Assembly: GCF_014201835.1 (NCBI RefSeq)
Contig: NZ_JACHFH010000017.1
Span: 1 to 64,000, forward strand
Direction of reading: 5' to 3'
From: Pectinatus brassicae
GTDB taxonomy: Bacteria; Bacillota; Negativicutes; Selenomonadales; Selenomonadaceae
DNA length: 64,000 nucleotides
Below are positions 35,747 to 44,819 of this stretch, piece after piece. Under the pieces are notes generated by a model. That model was not told the origin of the DNA. It worked only from the letters and a program-made list of their open reading frames with translations, and searched no databases. How positions within the stretch are numbered: position 1 is the first letter of the stretch; every line of letters begins with the position of its first letter. Position numbers and translations under genes: made by a program.

Positions 35747-35832
35747 AAAAAACAGAAGAAAAATAATAGAAGCCCAAGATATGTCCATGTTGCTTTTGTA
35801 TAATAGAAAAAACAGTCGAAAGGAGGAGCAAC

Positions 35833-36747
35833 TTGCATATTAAATTTAATGGCAATAAGGGATTTCGACTGCTGAGTATCTACGAATTGCTGAATAAGGG
35901 TGAAGTAGTAACAAAAGCCGATCTGGCGACACGATATGAGGTAAGCGAAAAAAGCATACAACATGATATAGAAGATTTAAGAGAATATCTGGCCTGTACT
36001 CATTTTGAGGGGAGCGAAGTCACGATTGCTTACGACAAAAAGCGTTCAGGATACTATCTGGTTCGCATGGAACGGGAGTGGTTGACCAATGAAGAAGTGT
36101 TGGCAGTGTGTAAAATACTTTTAGAAAGCCGCGCTTTCTGTAAAGGCGAGTTAGAGTCACTGGTGACGAAGCTAGTAGCGCAAGTCACTCCCAGTCACCG
36201 CAAGCAAGTAGAAGAACTCATTCGAAATGAGCAATTTCATTATGTTCCGTTGCGACATGGCAAAAAGCTGTTTACCATCATCTGGGGTCTTTCAGAATAT
36301 ATAACGAAGCGCGAAGTGACTCGTATCGTCTACAGCCGTCAGGATGGTACAGAGCGAGAACATGAAATAAAGCCAGTGGCGATGATGTTTTCGGAATATT
36401 ATTTTTATCTGATTGCTTATATGGCGGACGGAAGCAAAGGCTTTCCGACGGTATTTCGAATTGATCGAATTGCTGACTTCCAAGGCACCGGCGCTCAATT
36501 CAAGATTCCCTACAGGGACAAATTTGATGATGGAGAATTTCGTAAGCGGGTGCAGTTTATGTATTCGGGGGAATTGCGGAGGGTAAAGTTTGAATATAGC
36601 GGGCCTGCAATTGAGGCGGTATTGGATCGGTTGCCGACGGCGAAGATTTTGGCTGAGAAAGGCGGGGTTTATACTGTTTCCACAGAGGTTTATGGAAATG
36701 GCATTGATATGTGGCTGCGAAGCCAAGGGGATTTAGTTATCTTGTGA
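35833..36747 (+). CDS. HTH/WYL-domain transcriptional regulator
   Basis: A 304-residue protein: an N-terminal winged helix (LLSIYELLNKGEVVTKADLA, then YEVSEKSIQHDIEDLREYL), and a WYL domain (VTRIVYSRQDGTEREHEIKP, YYFYLIAYMADG). The start is TTG with AGGAGG seven bases upstream. WYL regulators are common controllers of defence islands and respond to nucleotide or nucleic-acid ligands. It immediately precedes the three-gene membrane operon and probably controls it. Confidence 0.88.
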   Translation: MHIKFNGNKGFRLLSIYELLNKGEVVTKADLATRYEVSEKSIQHDIEDLREYLACTHFEGSEVTIAYDKKRSGYYLVRMEREWLTNEEVLAVCKILLESRAFCKGELESLVTKLVAQVTPSHRKQVEELIRNEQFHYVPLRHGKKLFTIIWGLSEYITKREVTRIVYSRQDGTEREHEIKPVAMMFSEYYFYLIAYMADGSKGFPTVFRIDRIADFQGTGAQFKIPYRDKFDDGEFRKRVQFMYSGELRRVKFEYSGPAIEAVLDRLPTAKILAEKGGVYTVSTEVYGNGIDMWLRSQGDLVIL

Positions 36748-36804
36748 GCTATAGAACGATGTTCTGTCTCAATAAATATTTTAAATATGAATGGGGGATT
36801 TTTT

Positions 36805-37515
36805 GTGAGCGGTTTAAAAATATTGAATGAATTCAGTAATGACGAGTTAGAAGTATTGGTTAAGATTATAATTGAGAAAGGATGGAAGTCGCAAACTTTG
36901 TCGCACGATGAAACTTACAAATCACATCATCCCAATCACATATGCTATGTGGAGCAGATCAAAAAAGAATTGCGTGGATTTGGCGGTAACACAATTGTGA
37001 ATATGTTCCGGAGAGGGGAGCTTCCTTATCGTGAGATGTTGATAGATGTATGCAAAAAAACCAAAACCCCTTTTAATGAAAAAGCATCGTTAGAACGTAT
37101 AGAGAATGCTCTATTAGAACATGTTTTGGAGGAGTCTTGGGATAAAATGTCTGATGAAGATAAAGAAGAAATTCTCAAAGCCGGGGGACAGAAGTGTGAT
37201 GTAGGTGGATTTGCCGCAGGAGCATTAATTGCTATTTTTAGAGCTGGTGGATTTAATTCATATAAGTTGGCAATGATTATTGCTAATTCAATTGCCAAAG
37301 CAATTTTAGGTAGGGGATTACCATTTGTTGCTGGGGCAGTTTTGGGTAGAGGTTTGGCAGTTTTTGCAGGACCTATTGGTTTGATATTGACAGGAATTTG
37401 GGCTGTTATGGATATTACTGGTCCTGCGTATAGCGTTACAGTTCCAGCAATAATTTACATAGCGGCACTAAGGCAGGTGCATTGTTCTGAGTATTATAAA
37501 AATTCTTCTCTGTAA
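36805..37515 (+). CDS. YaaW/UPF0174-like protein
   Basis: A 236-residue protein resembling E. coli YaaW along its length. It shares an N-terminal FSNDELEVLVK segment, LRGFGGNTIVNMFRRGELPYREMLIDV (residues about 54-80), a predicted membrane-inserting Gly/Ala-rich hairpin (VAGAVLGRGLAVFAGPIGLILTG), and the closing AYSVTVPAIIYIAALR. I choose GTG at 36805, which has GGGGGA six bases upstream. YaaW has no established function. First gene of an apparent operon with the TerB-like gene (33 bases downstream). Confidence 0.8.
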   Translation: MSGLKILNEFSNDELEVLVKIIIEKGWKSQTLSHDETYKSHHPNHICYVEQIKKELRGFGGNTIVNMFRRGELPYREMLIDVCKKTKTPFNEKASLERIENALLEHVLEESWDKMSDEDKEEILKAGGQKCDVGGFAAGALIAIFRAGGFNSYKLAMIIANSIAKAILGRGLPFVAGAVLGRGLAVFAGPIGLILTGIWAVMDITGPAYSVTVPAIIYIAALRQVHCSEYYKNSSL

Positions 37516-37548
37516 GTTAATAAAAGATTAAGAAAGTGAGGGCATATT

Positions 37549-38436
37549 ATGTCTGAAATACAAGAAGCTAAATTTAGTGAGAAGCAATTACTCAACATAT
37601 ATGGACTCTTATTTAAAGTTGCATATGTTGATGGGGGACTAGATAAAGACGAATTAAGGAAAATTTTTGAGGTTATGAACACAGATGAGTTTTCCGAACA
37701 AGGTAAAATGGTAATACAGAACTATTTAGTCGAAGAGCCTGACATTGAAAAAATAATTCGCAATTTTAAGATGGATATCAATATGGGGATTGAGCAAATT
37801 GAGTACATAGCTTATTTAAATGCCATTGAAATTTCAATATGTAATGACGAAATAAACACTGCTCAACAAGAACTGCTTGCACGACTGAAGAAGGCATTTG
37901 TTATAACCGACGAGCAAGATAAAGAGATGCGTAAATTTGCTCAGAAGGCTAAAGAAATTGCTGATAGAGGAATTGATGATGCGTATGCCAAAGATGCTTT
38001 AAAAAGCGCAATTGCCGGTTTGGGCGGTGTTGGAGTTCCACTAGCGGCTGTGTATTTTAGTGGCAGTGTAATTGGATTAAGTGCAGCGGGTATCACAAGT
38101 GGACTGGCGGCACTTGGATTAGGACTTGGAATGGTACCGGGAATAGGTGTAGCTATTTTAATAGGAGCAGTCATTTTTATAGGTGCAAAAGAATTGTTTG
38201 ATATTGGCGGAAAAAACCAGGAGAAAAAAGTTCAGCTTGAAAGAGAACGACGTGCAGAACAAGTTATTAGGAATTTACAGGATACAATAAATTGTTTAAT
38301 TGATAAAATTTCAGAATTAGAGAAGAAGGCTCAGGATGCAGTTGCCAATAGAGAAGCCATTCATAAACTTCAGGAAATTATACGGAATCTGAGGCAGATA
38401 CAAAATGCAAAGAAACAAGGTCGTGCAACATGCTAA
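37549..38436 (+). CDS. TerB-like membrane protein with C-terminal coiled coil
   Basis: A 295-residue protein in three parts. Residues about 15-125 look like a TerB/DjlA-type helical domain (LFKVAYVDGGLDKDEL, the acidic loop of TerB). Residues about 150-225 are Gly/Ala-rich and strongly hydrophobic (GLAALGLGLGMVPGIGVAIL), probably two membrane helices. The tail is a coiled coil of about 70 residues. TerB domains occur in tellurite and phage-stress systems and are thought to bind metal at the membrane. It overlaps the next gene by seven bases. Confidence 0.72.
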   Translation: MSEIQEAKFSEKQLLNIYGLLFKVAYVDGGLDKDELRKIFEVMNTDEFSEQGKMVIQNYLVEEPDIEKIIRNFKMDINMGIEQIEYIAYLNAIEISICNDEINTAQQELLARLKKAFVITDEQDKEMRKFAQKAKEIADRGIDDAYAKDALKSAIAGLGGVGVPLAAVYFSGSVIGLSAAGITSGLAALGLGLGMVPGIGVAILIGAVIFIGAKELFDIGGKNQEKKVQLERERRAEQVIRNLQDTINCLIDKISELEKKAQDAVANREAIHKLQEIIRNLRQIQNAKKQGRATC

Positions 38437-39854
38437 CCCCAAAAGAGCTAAATGATTTGCTTCCTATATTGAATGTCCAATATAGCTTGGTAAACAAGTT
38501 AACTCAGAAAGTTGAGGATATAGAAGTAGCTTTTTCAACAAATGGAGAAACCGCTATAGATATTGTGTCTGTGCAAAAAGAGTTGGATGCTGTTTTACAG
38601 GATATCGATTGGCTTTCTGAAGATGATATTGTTGTTGCTGAGCGAGAAACAGAGTGTATTGATGCTATTTATAAGCAAAAGCAAGCCCAAATAAAATCAC
38701 ATATCAAAAAAATCAAATTTAATACATGGGATGATTATGTAGCAGAATGTTACAAATATGCTATAAAAAATGATATTGGTAAATTTATTCCATACGAGAT
38801 GTTCTTAACTAAAGCAGATTTGGCGATGATAAATAATGAAGCGTATAGTAAGCAGTTCGAATGGGATAAATGGGATTATTCATTCGTTGGACTTGCAGGA
38901 ATTGTGGCCGCACTCACAGATATATTTATTGTAGCAATACCTAAAGATATGACATCAGGAATATATAAAGGTCAAAAAGGTAGTTCAGTGACAAAGTGGC
39001 TACAAAGTTTAAGACTACCTGATAATGTGCAAGAATGGCTTGAGAATGTAGCTAAGGTTCCGTATGATAACACTGGTGGCCCTGAGCATAGAATGGATAC
39101 GTTTGGGCACGACCCAATTTTGGGTTTTATTTTTGGAATTATCGATTTAGTAAGGGGGACTTCTACATCCATAAAGGATGGAACTATTATCATTGAAAAG
39201 ATAGGGGAGGGGACAAATCTGCTTGAAGCAATTGTGAAGCAATTTCTGCATTTATGTTCAGATGTTTGCACAAAAAGAGGATTGCCTGTTCCTTTTGCTT
39301 CAATTTTTAAATTGCTTAATGTCGGTAGTTTTAAAAGAGCCAATGGAAAGACTGCAACTATTAGTCAATTAACGAAATGGATGTATCGCAACGGGTATGA
39401 TTTGAGGCATTTTATTACGATGAGCATAACTCCTATGTCTATTGAGATTATTTTGAGAATGTATACCATGCTTCGTTATTATGCTGAAAATGATGATATT
39501 GATTTTGATATTGCTACTGTTTTTGAGTTAGGAAATAATCCTAAATATCGCTCCATGTTATTAAGCGCTCATGCCATAGCATGTGCGGCAAATGCTGGTA
39601 AAGTGTATCTACGTCAAGGAAACCCACTTGCTATCAATTACGCTGAGTGGTTGATGTTACTAAAGTACCTTGTTCCGTCAGTTAAATACTGGTTATTTGA
39701 TAAAGCAGAATTAGAAGTAAAGCATCTTAAAAGCATTAATGACAATATTTGGAATGAATTGCTGGAAAACTCCGATAGTTTGCTACGTAAGTCAAAATTT
39801 GAGAATATAGAACTTGTAACGTTAGGAGCTAGTGAACCACAGTCAATAATTTAG
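38430..39854 (+). CDS. Uncharacterised protein with HRMDTFGHD signature
   Basis: A 474-residue protein I cannot place in a family. Residues 1-100 are helical and coiled-coil-like. The centre (about 150-260) contains a hydrophobic segment (FVGLAGIVAALTDIFIVAI) and the polar cluster H220-R-M-D223-T-F-G-H227-D228 followed by PILGFIFGIIDLV. This spacing faintly recalls membrane-bound metal-dependent hydrolases (YdjM-like HR..THS), but this is only a pattern. The start overlaps the TerB-like gene (ATGCTAA), so the two are translationally coupled. It is the likely effector of the three-gene unit. Confidence 0.6.
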   Translation: MLTPKELNDLLPILNVQYSLVNKLTQKVEDIEVAFSTNGETAIDIVSVQKELDAVLQDIDWLSEDDIVVAERETECIDAIYKQKQAQIKSHIKKIKFNTWDDYVAECYKYAIKNDIGKFIPYEMFLTKADLAMINNEAYSKQFEWDKWDYSFVGLAGIVAALTDIFIVAIPKDMTSGIYKGQKGSSVTKWLQSLRLPDNVQEWLENVAKVPYDNTGGPEHRMDTFGHDPILGFIFGIIDLVRGTSTSIKDGTIIIEKIGEGTNLLEAIVKQFLHLCSDVCTKRGLPVPFASIFKLLNVGSFKRANGKTATISQLTKWMYRNGYDLRHFITMSITPMSIEIILRMYTMLRYYAENDDIDFDIATVFELGNNPKYRSMLLSAHAIACAANAGKVYLRQGNPLAINYAEWLMLLKYLVPSVKYWLFDKAELEVKHLKSINDNIWNELLENSDSLLRKSKFENIELVTLGASEPQSII

Positions 39855-39884
39855 ACACAAAAATGAAAACTTTTATATATTTTC

Positions 39885-40060
39885 GAGACTGTAACAAATT
39901 ATGTGTAAATAGAATAGATGAGCTATTCCTCCTGGATTAATGTTAGAATAAATATTAATTTAGGAGGTTTTATTATGGCCAGACAAAGAAAACTTTCCCC
40001 AGAACGGTAAGAGCATAATAAAACAGTGTATATAAAAAGAACAGCCATTGATTTAGATAG
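39885..40060 (+). pseudogene. IS256-family remnant (left end and first codons)
   Basis: GAGACTGTAACAAATTATG at 39885 looks like an IS256-type terminus. After AGGAGG an ATG at 39975 encodes MARQRKLSPER and then a stop (40008-40010), like the beginning of an IS256 transposase. The remainder is lost, and an IS3 element begins at 40061. Confidence 0.45.
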
Positions 40061-41531
40061 GGGAGTGCGGACGTTTTCTTGGACTACGATTATGCAGATA
40101 ATCCAAGCTTCTGCCTGTATTCCACTGGACTAAGATATCCTAAAGATTGTTTAATCCTTGTATGATTATACCAATCCAAATAGTCATTTAGTACATGAAT
40201 AAATCCTTTAATACTTATATTAGTCCAATCTTGATTATAGAACATTTCTTTTTTCAATAATCCCCAAAATCCTTCACAAGCTGCATTATCTGGGGAGCAT
40301 CCTTTTTTTGACATAGATCTAATAAGTCCGGCATTCTCCATACGCTTGATCCAACCCGACCATCGGTAATGACAGCCTCGATCTGTATGAATTATTGGAT
40401 GATCTGCTGGTTTAAGCTGCTGAATACCTGCATCCAACATATCATTTACTAACTTCGCATCAGGGCGTGTACTTATTGTCCAACTAGGAAGAAATCCATC
40501 AAAGCAATCAACAATGGCTGAGAGATAAATCTTACCAGCAGAAATAGAAAACTCTGTAATATCTGTAAGCCATTTTTGATTTGGCTTATCTGCATGGAAA
40601 TTTCGTTGAATAAGATTTTCCACTTCCGGAGAGATTTCTCCTTGATAAGAGTTATATTTTTTGTGGCATCTAACTTTAACGATAAGTCCTTCCTCTAACA
40701 TAATTCGACGAACAACTTTTTCTGACAAAATCAGCCCATCTCTTTTTAGCAAACAGTGAATACGACGATATCCATATCGTTGTTTGTACTCTATAAAATA
40801 TTTTTTGATGCATTCCCTTATTGATTGATATTTATCTTTACAGCACATAGCTTGTTTTTGATAATAGTAACTGCTATTTGCCATATCCAAAGATTTTAAC
40901 AAACTTGGCAGTGAATACTTACTTTTCAGGGCATCGATGATCACTGCCTTTTCCCGGTTTCTTAACGGGGTTAGCTCGACACCTTGGTCTTTTTTTAAGA
41001 CATGAATGGTTTCACGAAGTATATCTAATTCCAACTGCATATCCTGAAGTTTGGTCTTCATTTCATCGAATGCTTCCGAATCAATGGATGGTTTACCAGG
41101 GAAAAGGGGACCTCTGGAACGTTCATTAGATGGATTCATTAAAGCAACTACCCCTTTCTGGAGAAGTTTTTTCCTCCATTGATAGATACTCGCTGTGCTA
41201 TAACCAACTTCGGATGAAACATCCTGTACATTCTCGCCTAATTCAAAACAACGATGGAGAATCTCCAATTTGAAATTTACAGATGGATGTCGAGGATGTT
41301 CAGGGGTATTGACTCCACAAAAAGTATATCTATTTTCCGGCAACAGCGGTTTTCGTTTAATCCAATTATACAGCGTTTGTCGTCGTGATGGATAACCTAA
41401 TTGCGTTATAGTTTTAGTAATAGAGGTTGTTTCTTTATAGACTGCAAGTGCTTTAGTTACCTGTTCTTCTGTATACATGTCACCATATCCTTTCGACATT
41501 ATTTACAGTCCAGGATTATGTCCGCACTCCC
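40061..41531 (-). mobile_element. IS3-family insertion sequence (1471 bp)
   Basis: Terminal inverted repeats GGGAGTGCGGAC (40061) and GTCCGCACTCCC (ending 41531) enclose a single transposase gene. Both sides are flanked by TAG (40058-40060 and 41532-41534), a 3-bp target duplication as expected for IS3 elements. It has landed among IS256 debris. Confidence 0.88.
40090..41499 (-). CDS. IS3-family transposase, single ORF
   Basis: A 469-residue transposase. It has N-terminal HTH segments (PSRRQTLYNWIKRK; VGYSTASIYQWRKKLL), a leucine-zipper-like stretch (residues about 145-170), then the IS150-like core with YGYRRIHCLLKR and the rve catalytic domain (WLTDITEF, HTDRGCHYR, PDNAACEGFWGLLKKE). Most IS3 elements make this protein by frameshifting between orfA and orfB. 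Here the frame is continuous. Confidence 0.9.
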   Translation of the reverse strand: MSKGYGDMYTEEQVTKALAVYKETTSITKTITQLGYPSRRQTLYNWIKRKPLLPENRYTFCGVNTPEHPRHPSVNFKLEILHRCFELGENVQDVSSEVGYSTASIYQWRKKLLQKGVVALMNPSNERSRGPLFPGKPSIDSEAFDEMKTKLQDMQLELDILRETIHVLKKDQGVELTPLRNREKAVIIDALKSKYSLPSLLKSLDMANSSYYYQKQAMCCKDKYQSIRECIKKYFIEYKQRYGYRRIHCLLKRDGLILSEKVVRRIMLEEGLIVKVRCHKKYNSYQGEISPEVENLIQRNFHADKPNQKWLTDITEFSISAGKIYLSAIVDCFDGFLPSWTISTRPDAKLVNDMLDAGIQQLKPADHPIIHTDRGCHYRWSGWIKRMENAGLIRSMSKKGCSPDNAACEGFWGLLKKEMFYNQDWTNISIKGFIHVLNDYLDWYNHTRIKQSLGYLSPVEYRQKLGLSA

Positions 41532-41576
41532 TAGTGTCAAGCAATGTTCGCAAAAGCCATCAATCTCCGAATCCGA

Positions 41577-42070
41577 TTAAGCGCTCTTTGCTAAGATAAG
41601 ATCTGTAATAACTTTGGGATTTATATAAGAACGTCCGCTGGACCAATCTTCACTGTACTCAATCAGATAGCTGGTTACAAGCCGGATATATGAATCCATG
41701 CTAGGGAAAATCCCAACCACCTTTGTTCGGCGACGAATTTCTTTGTTTAACCGTTCCAGCAGGTTCGTAGACGATATTTTTCTGGCATCAATTTCTGGAA
41801 AGCTGAAAAACTGCAACGATTCTTCAAGGCCTTCTTCTAATAGGGATATAGCCTGTGGGTATTGCAGGTCATAGTCATTCATGAATCCATTGGCATATTT
41901 CTTAGCACTCTCATAGTCTGGCTGCAACCAGATTTGCTTAAGTTTTTCGGCAAAAGATTTCTTGTTTTTCCCTGAAATATGTGCCAATATGTTACGCATA
42001 AAATGAACCTTGCAGCGTTGCCAGGAGCAGCCAAGGAAAGATTCTCTGGCTGCTTTGACTAACCATTGAA
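41577..42070 (-). pseudogene. IS256-family transposase, C-terminal remnant
   Basis: The minus strand encodes the end of a Mutator/IS256 transposase: SWQRCKVHFMRNILAHI continues upstream of the first Met to about 42062, then LEEGLEESLQFFSFPEID, STNLLERLNKEIRRRTKVVG and IEYSEDWSSGR. The N-terminal two thirds are missing. Its orientation is opposite to the remnant at 39885, so the two cannot be simple halves of one copy. Confidence 0.8.
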
Positions 42071-42110
42071 ATGTAATTTAGCTCAAAAGATGGGAAGGTG
42101 GTGAACATAA

Positions 42111-42587
42111 GTGTCAATCACTGATGTATTGGCGATTGTTGGCGCTCTTTCTGGATTAAGTTCGATTGCGTGGAATGTCTACCAGTGGCAACAAAGTAAA
42201 GCAAAGATGAAAATTTCAGCAGCAGTAGTGACGAAGTATCAAGGAGATATAACTACACCCAATGTACTTATGATAGAAATGGTTAATGCCGGTAAGCGGC
42301 CAATTCAAATAGAAATGTTTTTTGGTAGATCCGAAACAGGGGATTTCGTTATTACGCCGGATAATTTGCCTATTACATTAGAAGAATCCAAGAAACATGT
42401 GGAAGCATATGATGGGACGATTGAACAGATGGTTAGAGATGGCATATATCTTCTTGGATTATATGCTGTTGATTCTTTAGGGAAACGTTGGCAAGTTAGC
42501 GGCGGTGATATAGCCAAGATTAACCTTCATTTACAGCAATTACGAAGTGAAGGAATTATAGAAGATGGAGAAGAGGTTGTGTGGTAA
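42111..42587 (+). CDS. Hypothetical membrane-anchored protein
   Basis: A 158-residue protein with one N-terminal membrane helix (VLAIVGALSGLSSIAWNVY), a short basic stretch, and a beta-rich cytoplasmic domain (ISAAVVTKYQG ... NVLMIEMVNAGKRPIQIEMF). GTG start after GGTGGTG. Such small anchored proteins are frequent in mobile islands; the function is unknown. It directly follows the IS256 remnant and may have lost its upstream partner. Confidence 0.65.
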   Translation: MSITDVLAIVGALSGLSSIAWNVYQWQQSKAKMKISAAVVTKYQGDITTPNVLMIEMVNAGKRPIQIEMFFGRSETGDFVITPDNLPITLEESKKHVEAYDGTIEQMVRDGIYLLGLYAVDSLGKRWQVSGGDIAKINLHLQQLRSEGIIEDGEEVVW

Positions 42588-42693
42588 GTGCTGTTTGAAT
42601 GCCATCGATGAAGAACACTTTGATATTAATAATGTGATGTTTGGACAGCAAAATAATGTGTTGAATAAAGGTTCCAAGTTAAAAAACAATTAA
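42565..42693 (+). CDS. Possible 42-residue protein
   Basis: ATG at 42565, overlapping the previous gene by 23 bases, with AAGGA about ten bases upstream. The product starts MEKRLCGKCCLNAIDEEHFD and ends at 42691-42693, immediately against a terminator. It has a CxKCC motif. The overlap and the terminator favour a real gene, but no relative is recognised. Confidence 0.4.
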   Translation: MEKRLCGKCCLNAIDEEHFDINNVMFGQQNNVLNKGSKLKNN

Positions 42694-42736
42694 AGAAAGA
42701 AGTGCAGGGATAATCCCTTGTACTTCTTTCTTTAAT
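42690..42736 (+). terminator. Long intrinsic terminator-like hairpin
   Basis: TTAAAGAAAGAAGTGCAGGG pairs with CCCTTGTACTTCTTTCTTTAA around ATAAT. The stem is about 20 bp with A and T tracts on both sides, so it may act in both directions. The remaining 278 bases before 43014 hold only the promoter at 42911. Confidence 0.75.
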
Positions 42737-42910
42737 CGGTAGAATGTCTCTGTTTTACGTTGATGAGACTGTTGGTGTCGGATACGCGGAGAACTAGTTT
42801 TCAATTTATATGATGTATTACATATGGAATTATTCACCATTATATTACGTTAAAGGTGAGGAAAAAATAAAAGATATATAAAAAGTATTCAAATATTTAA
42901 AAAATAATGT

Positions 42911-42939
42911 TTGACATATTTAAAAAATAGGTATAGTAT
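42911..42939 (+). promoter_or_regulatory. Promoter of the restriction-modification locus
   Basis: Perfect TTGACA (42911-42916), 17-base spacer, TAGTAT (42934-42939), about 75 bases before the first methylase gene, which has AGGAGGCG as its Shine-Dalgarno sequence. Confidence 0.65.
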
Positions 42940-43013
42940 AAGAATAAGAAAGAAAATAAATAGCCAAATATCGTATTATTAAGTAATTAAATACTAAAAA
43001 GGAGGCGCGGATT

Positions 43014-44819
43014 ATGATTGAGAAAAACGAACAATTGATTTGGGCATTATCTGATTTGTTAAAAGGCCATTTTCAGTCGAGCGAAATCGTGAGAATTAAT
43101 ATTGCTATAATATTTATAAAGTGGGCGTTGCAGCAAGAGAATCTTAAGTTTTACAGCTTTAATGATGTGACTCTGCAAAATAAGGAATCAGCTGTTGAGG
43201 AACTTATAAAGGTCACGAACTGTATCGAAGAAACGTATCCGATTATCAAAGGAAGCTTGTTATCGCTACTGCCGCTTCAAACTAAAAATGATAAGAGTGA
43301 TCTGCAGGCGATTGTGGAAGCATTTTTCTTGTCTGCATGGCGGGAATATGAGTCCAAAGAGCTTGTGGGCTTGTTTAATAAATTAGTAATGGAAGCAGAT
43401 GGCCAGGAGGAGATTTATTCAACCCCGGAAAGCATTAGAAAGTTAATGGTAAAGCTCGTTGCTCCCCGGAAAAACATGAAAGTTGCCGATCTTTTCTCGG
43501 GTGTCGGGAGCTGCCTGGTTGAGGTGAATGAGGAATATAAGGACTTAACGCCGGAGTTATACGGTGAGGAAATCAATTTTGATATGTATGGTATCTCAAA
43601 CATGCTGTTCCTTCTCAATGGAATTAGCGCTGGGCGGATTGCACAGAGAAATGTGTACAGTTCTTCTGGAGATGATGAAGAACGTTTTGACAACGTTCTA
43701 ATGGATGCTCCCTTTGCACTTAGTATAACGATTGAAGAAAAGCCTGTTTATAAGTACGGTCTTCCAGCCAAAAGTGCTGCAGACTGGGCGAACTATCAGA
43801 TCGCAGTTCATAAATTGAAGCCAACAGGAAAAGCGATTGTCACAAGCTCTGTAGGAGGTCTTAATCGATCGACGGATCAGAAAATCAGGGCAGGAATGAT
43901 TAAAGATGATTTGCTGGAAGCCGTCATAATGCTTCCTAGCGCCATGTATGCGTATACTTCGATACCGACGGCGCTGTTGGTTTTAAATAAGCAAAAGCCA
44001 AAGGAAAGAAAAAACAAAATTCTTATGGTAGATGCAACGAAAGATTTCGTAAAGATAACTAGAAAACAGAATGCGATGACTAAAGAGACAATTTTCCGGA
44101 TTGTAAATGTTACACAAAACTGGATTAAAGAAGAAGGATTTTCGACAATTGTCGATAGAACAATACTTGAAAGGAACGAGTACAATCTGAATGCATCATT
44201 TTATTTGAATTTCAAAGAGATTGAGCGGAAGTTAGGCGATTCTATAATACTTAAGGAAGTCGCTGATGTTTTGCCAGGAGTACAAGTGTCTACGAGTGAT
44301 TTTGAAATATTAAAGCGAAATGCTACTCACTATTTTCTCAACGTGAAGAATATTCAAGATGATGAGATTTTCTATGATGAGGATGAGCGCATTCGCGATA
44401 AGAAGGTTACTTGGTATGGTAAATATGATATTCAAGCTGGGGATATCATTTTGACAACAAAAGGAACTACTACCAAGGCAGTTATCGTACCAGATGACTT
44501 CCAGCCGGCATTTATATCCAACAACTTGAGTATCATCAGAGTGAACCAAGCAAAGTATAGCCCGTATGTGCTGCTAAAGTATTTGAAAAGCGAGATAGGC
44601 AAGCTTGTTTTGGACCGCGTTACCACAGGCGCTGGCGTCAAGGTAATCAATGCTAGCAAATTAGGTAATATAGAAATTCCTGCTTATGATCTTGAAAAGT
44701 GCACCCAAATAGGGGCGCGGATAAAAAGAAGTATCCTTGAATATCGCCAAAGCATAGAAACAGCTAAAGAGAAATTTGAAAAGGAAGAACAAGAAATCCG
44801 CAAGGAATTAGGTATTTGA
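43014..44819 (+). CDS. N6-adenine methylase / specificity fusion with atypical motif IV
   Basis: A 601-residue protein. Residues about 1-120 are helical, 130-370 form an HsdM-like methylase domain with motif I DLFSGVGSCL, and 400-600 look like half of an HsdS subunit (VADVLPGVQVSTSDFEI ... TTGAGVKVINASKLGNI) with a final coiled coil. The catalytic motif IV, normally NPP(Y/F), reads D231-A-P-F234. Catalysis may be weak or lost, or this may belong to a divergent methylase group. It lies upstream of a complete type I system on the same strand, with 103 bases between. Confidence 0.8.
   Translation: MIEKNEQLIWALSDLLKGHFQSSEIVRINIAIIFIKWALQQENLKFYSFNDVTLQNKESAVEELIKVTNCIEETYPIIKGSLLSLLPLQTKNDKSDLQAIVEAFFLSAWREYESKELVGLFNKLVMEADGQEEIYSTPESIRKLMVKLVAPRKNMKVADLFSGVGSCLVEVNEEYKDLTPELYGEEINFDMYGISNMLFLLNGISAGRIAQRNVYSSSGDDEERFDNVLMDAPFALSITIEEKPVYKYGLPAKSAADWANYQIAVHKLKPTGKAIVTSSVGGLNRSTDQKIRAGMIKDDLLEAVIMLPSAMYAYTSIPTALLVLNKQKPKERKNKILMVDATKDFVKITRKQNAMTKETIFRIVNVTQNWIKEEGFSTIVDRTILERNEYNLNASFYLNFKEIERKLGDSIILKEVADVLPGVQVSTSDFEILKRNATHYFLNVKNIQDDEIFYDEDERIRDKKVTWYGKYDIQAGDIILTTKGTTTKAVIVPDDFQPAFISNNLSIIRVNQAKYSPYVLLKYLKSEIGKLVLDRVTTGAGVKVINASKLGNIEIPAYDLEKCTQIGARIKRSILEYRQSIETAKEKFEKEEQEIRKELGI

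Noticed and set aside
39087-39112. HRMDTFGHD as a YdjM-type metal hydrolase site
   Set aside because: Only a short spacing pattern; no other blocks of that family are visible, so it is recorded as a motif and not as a function.
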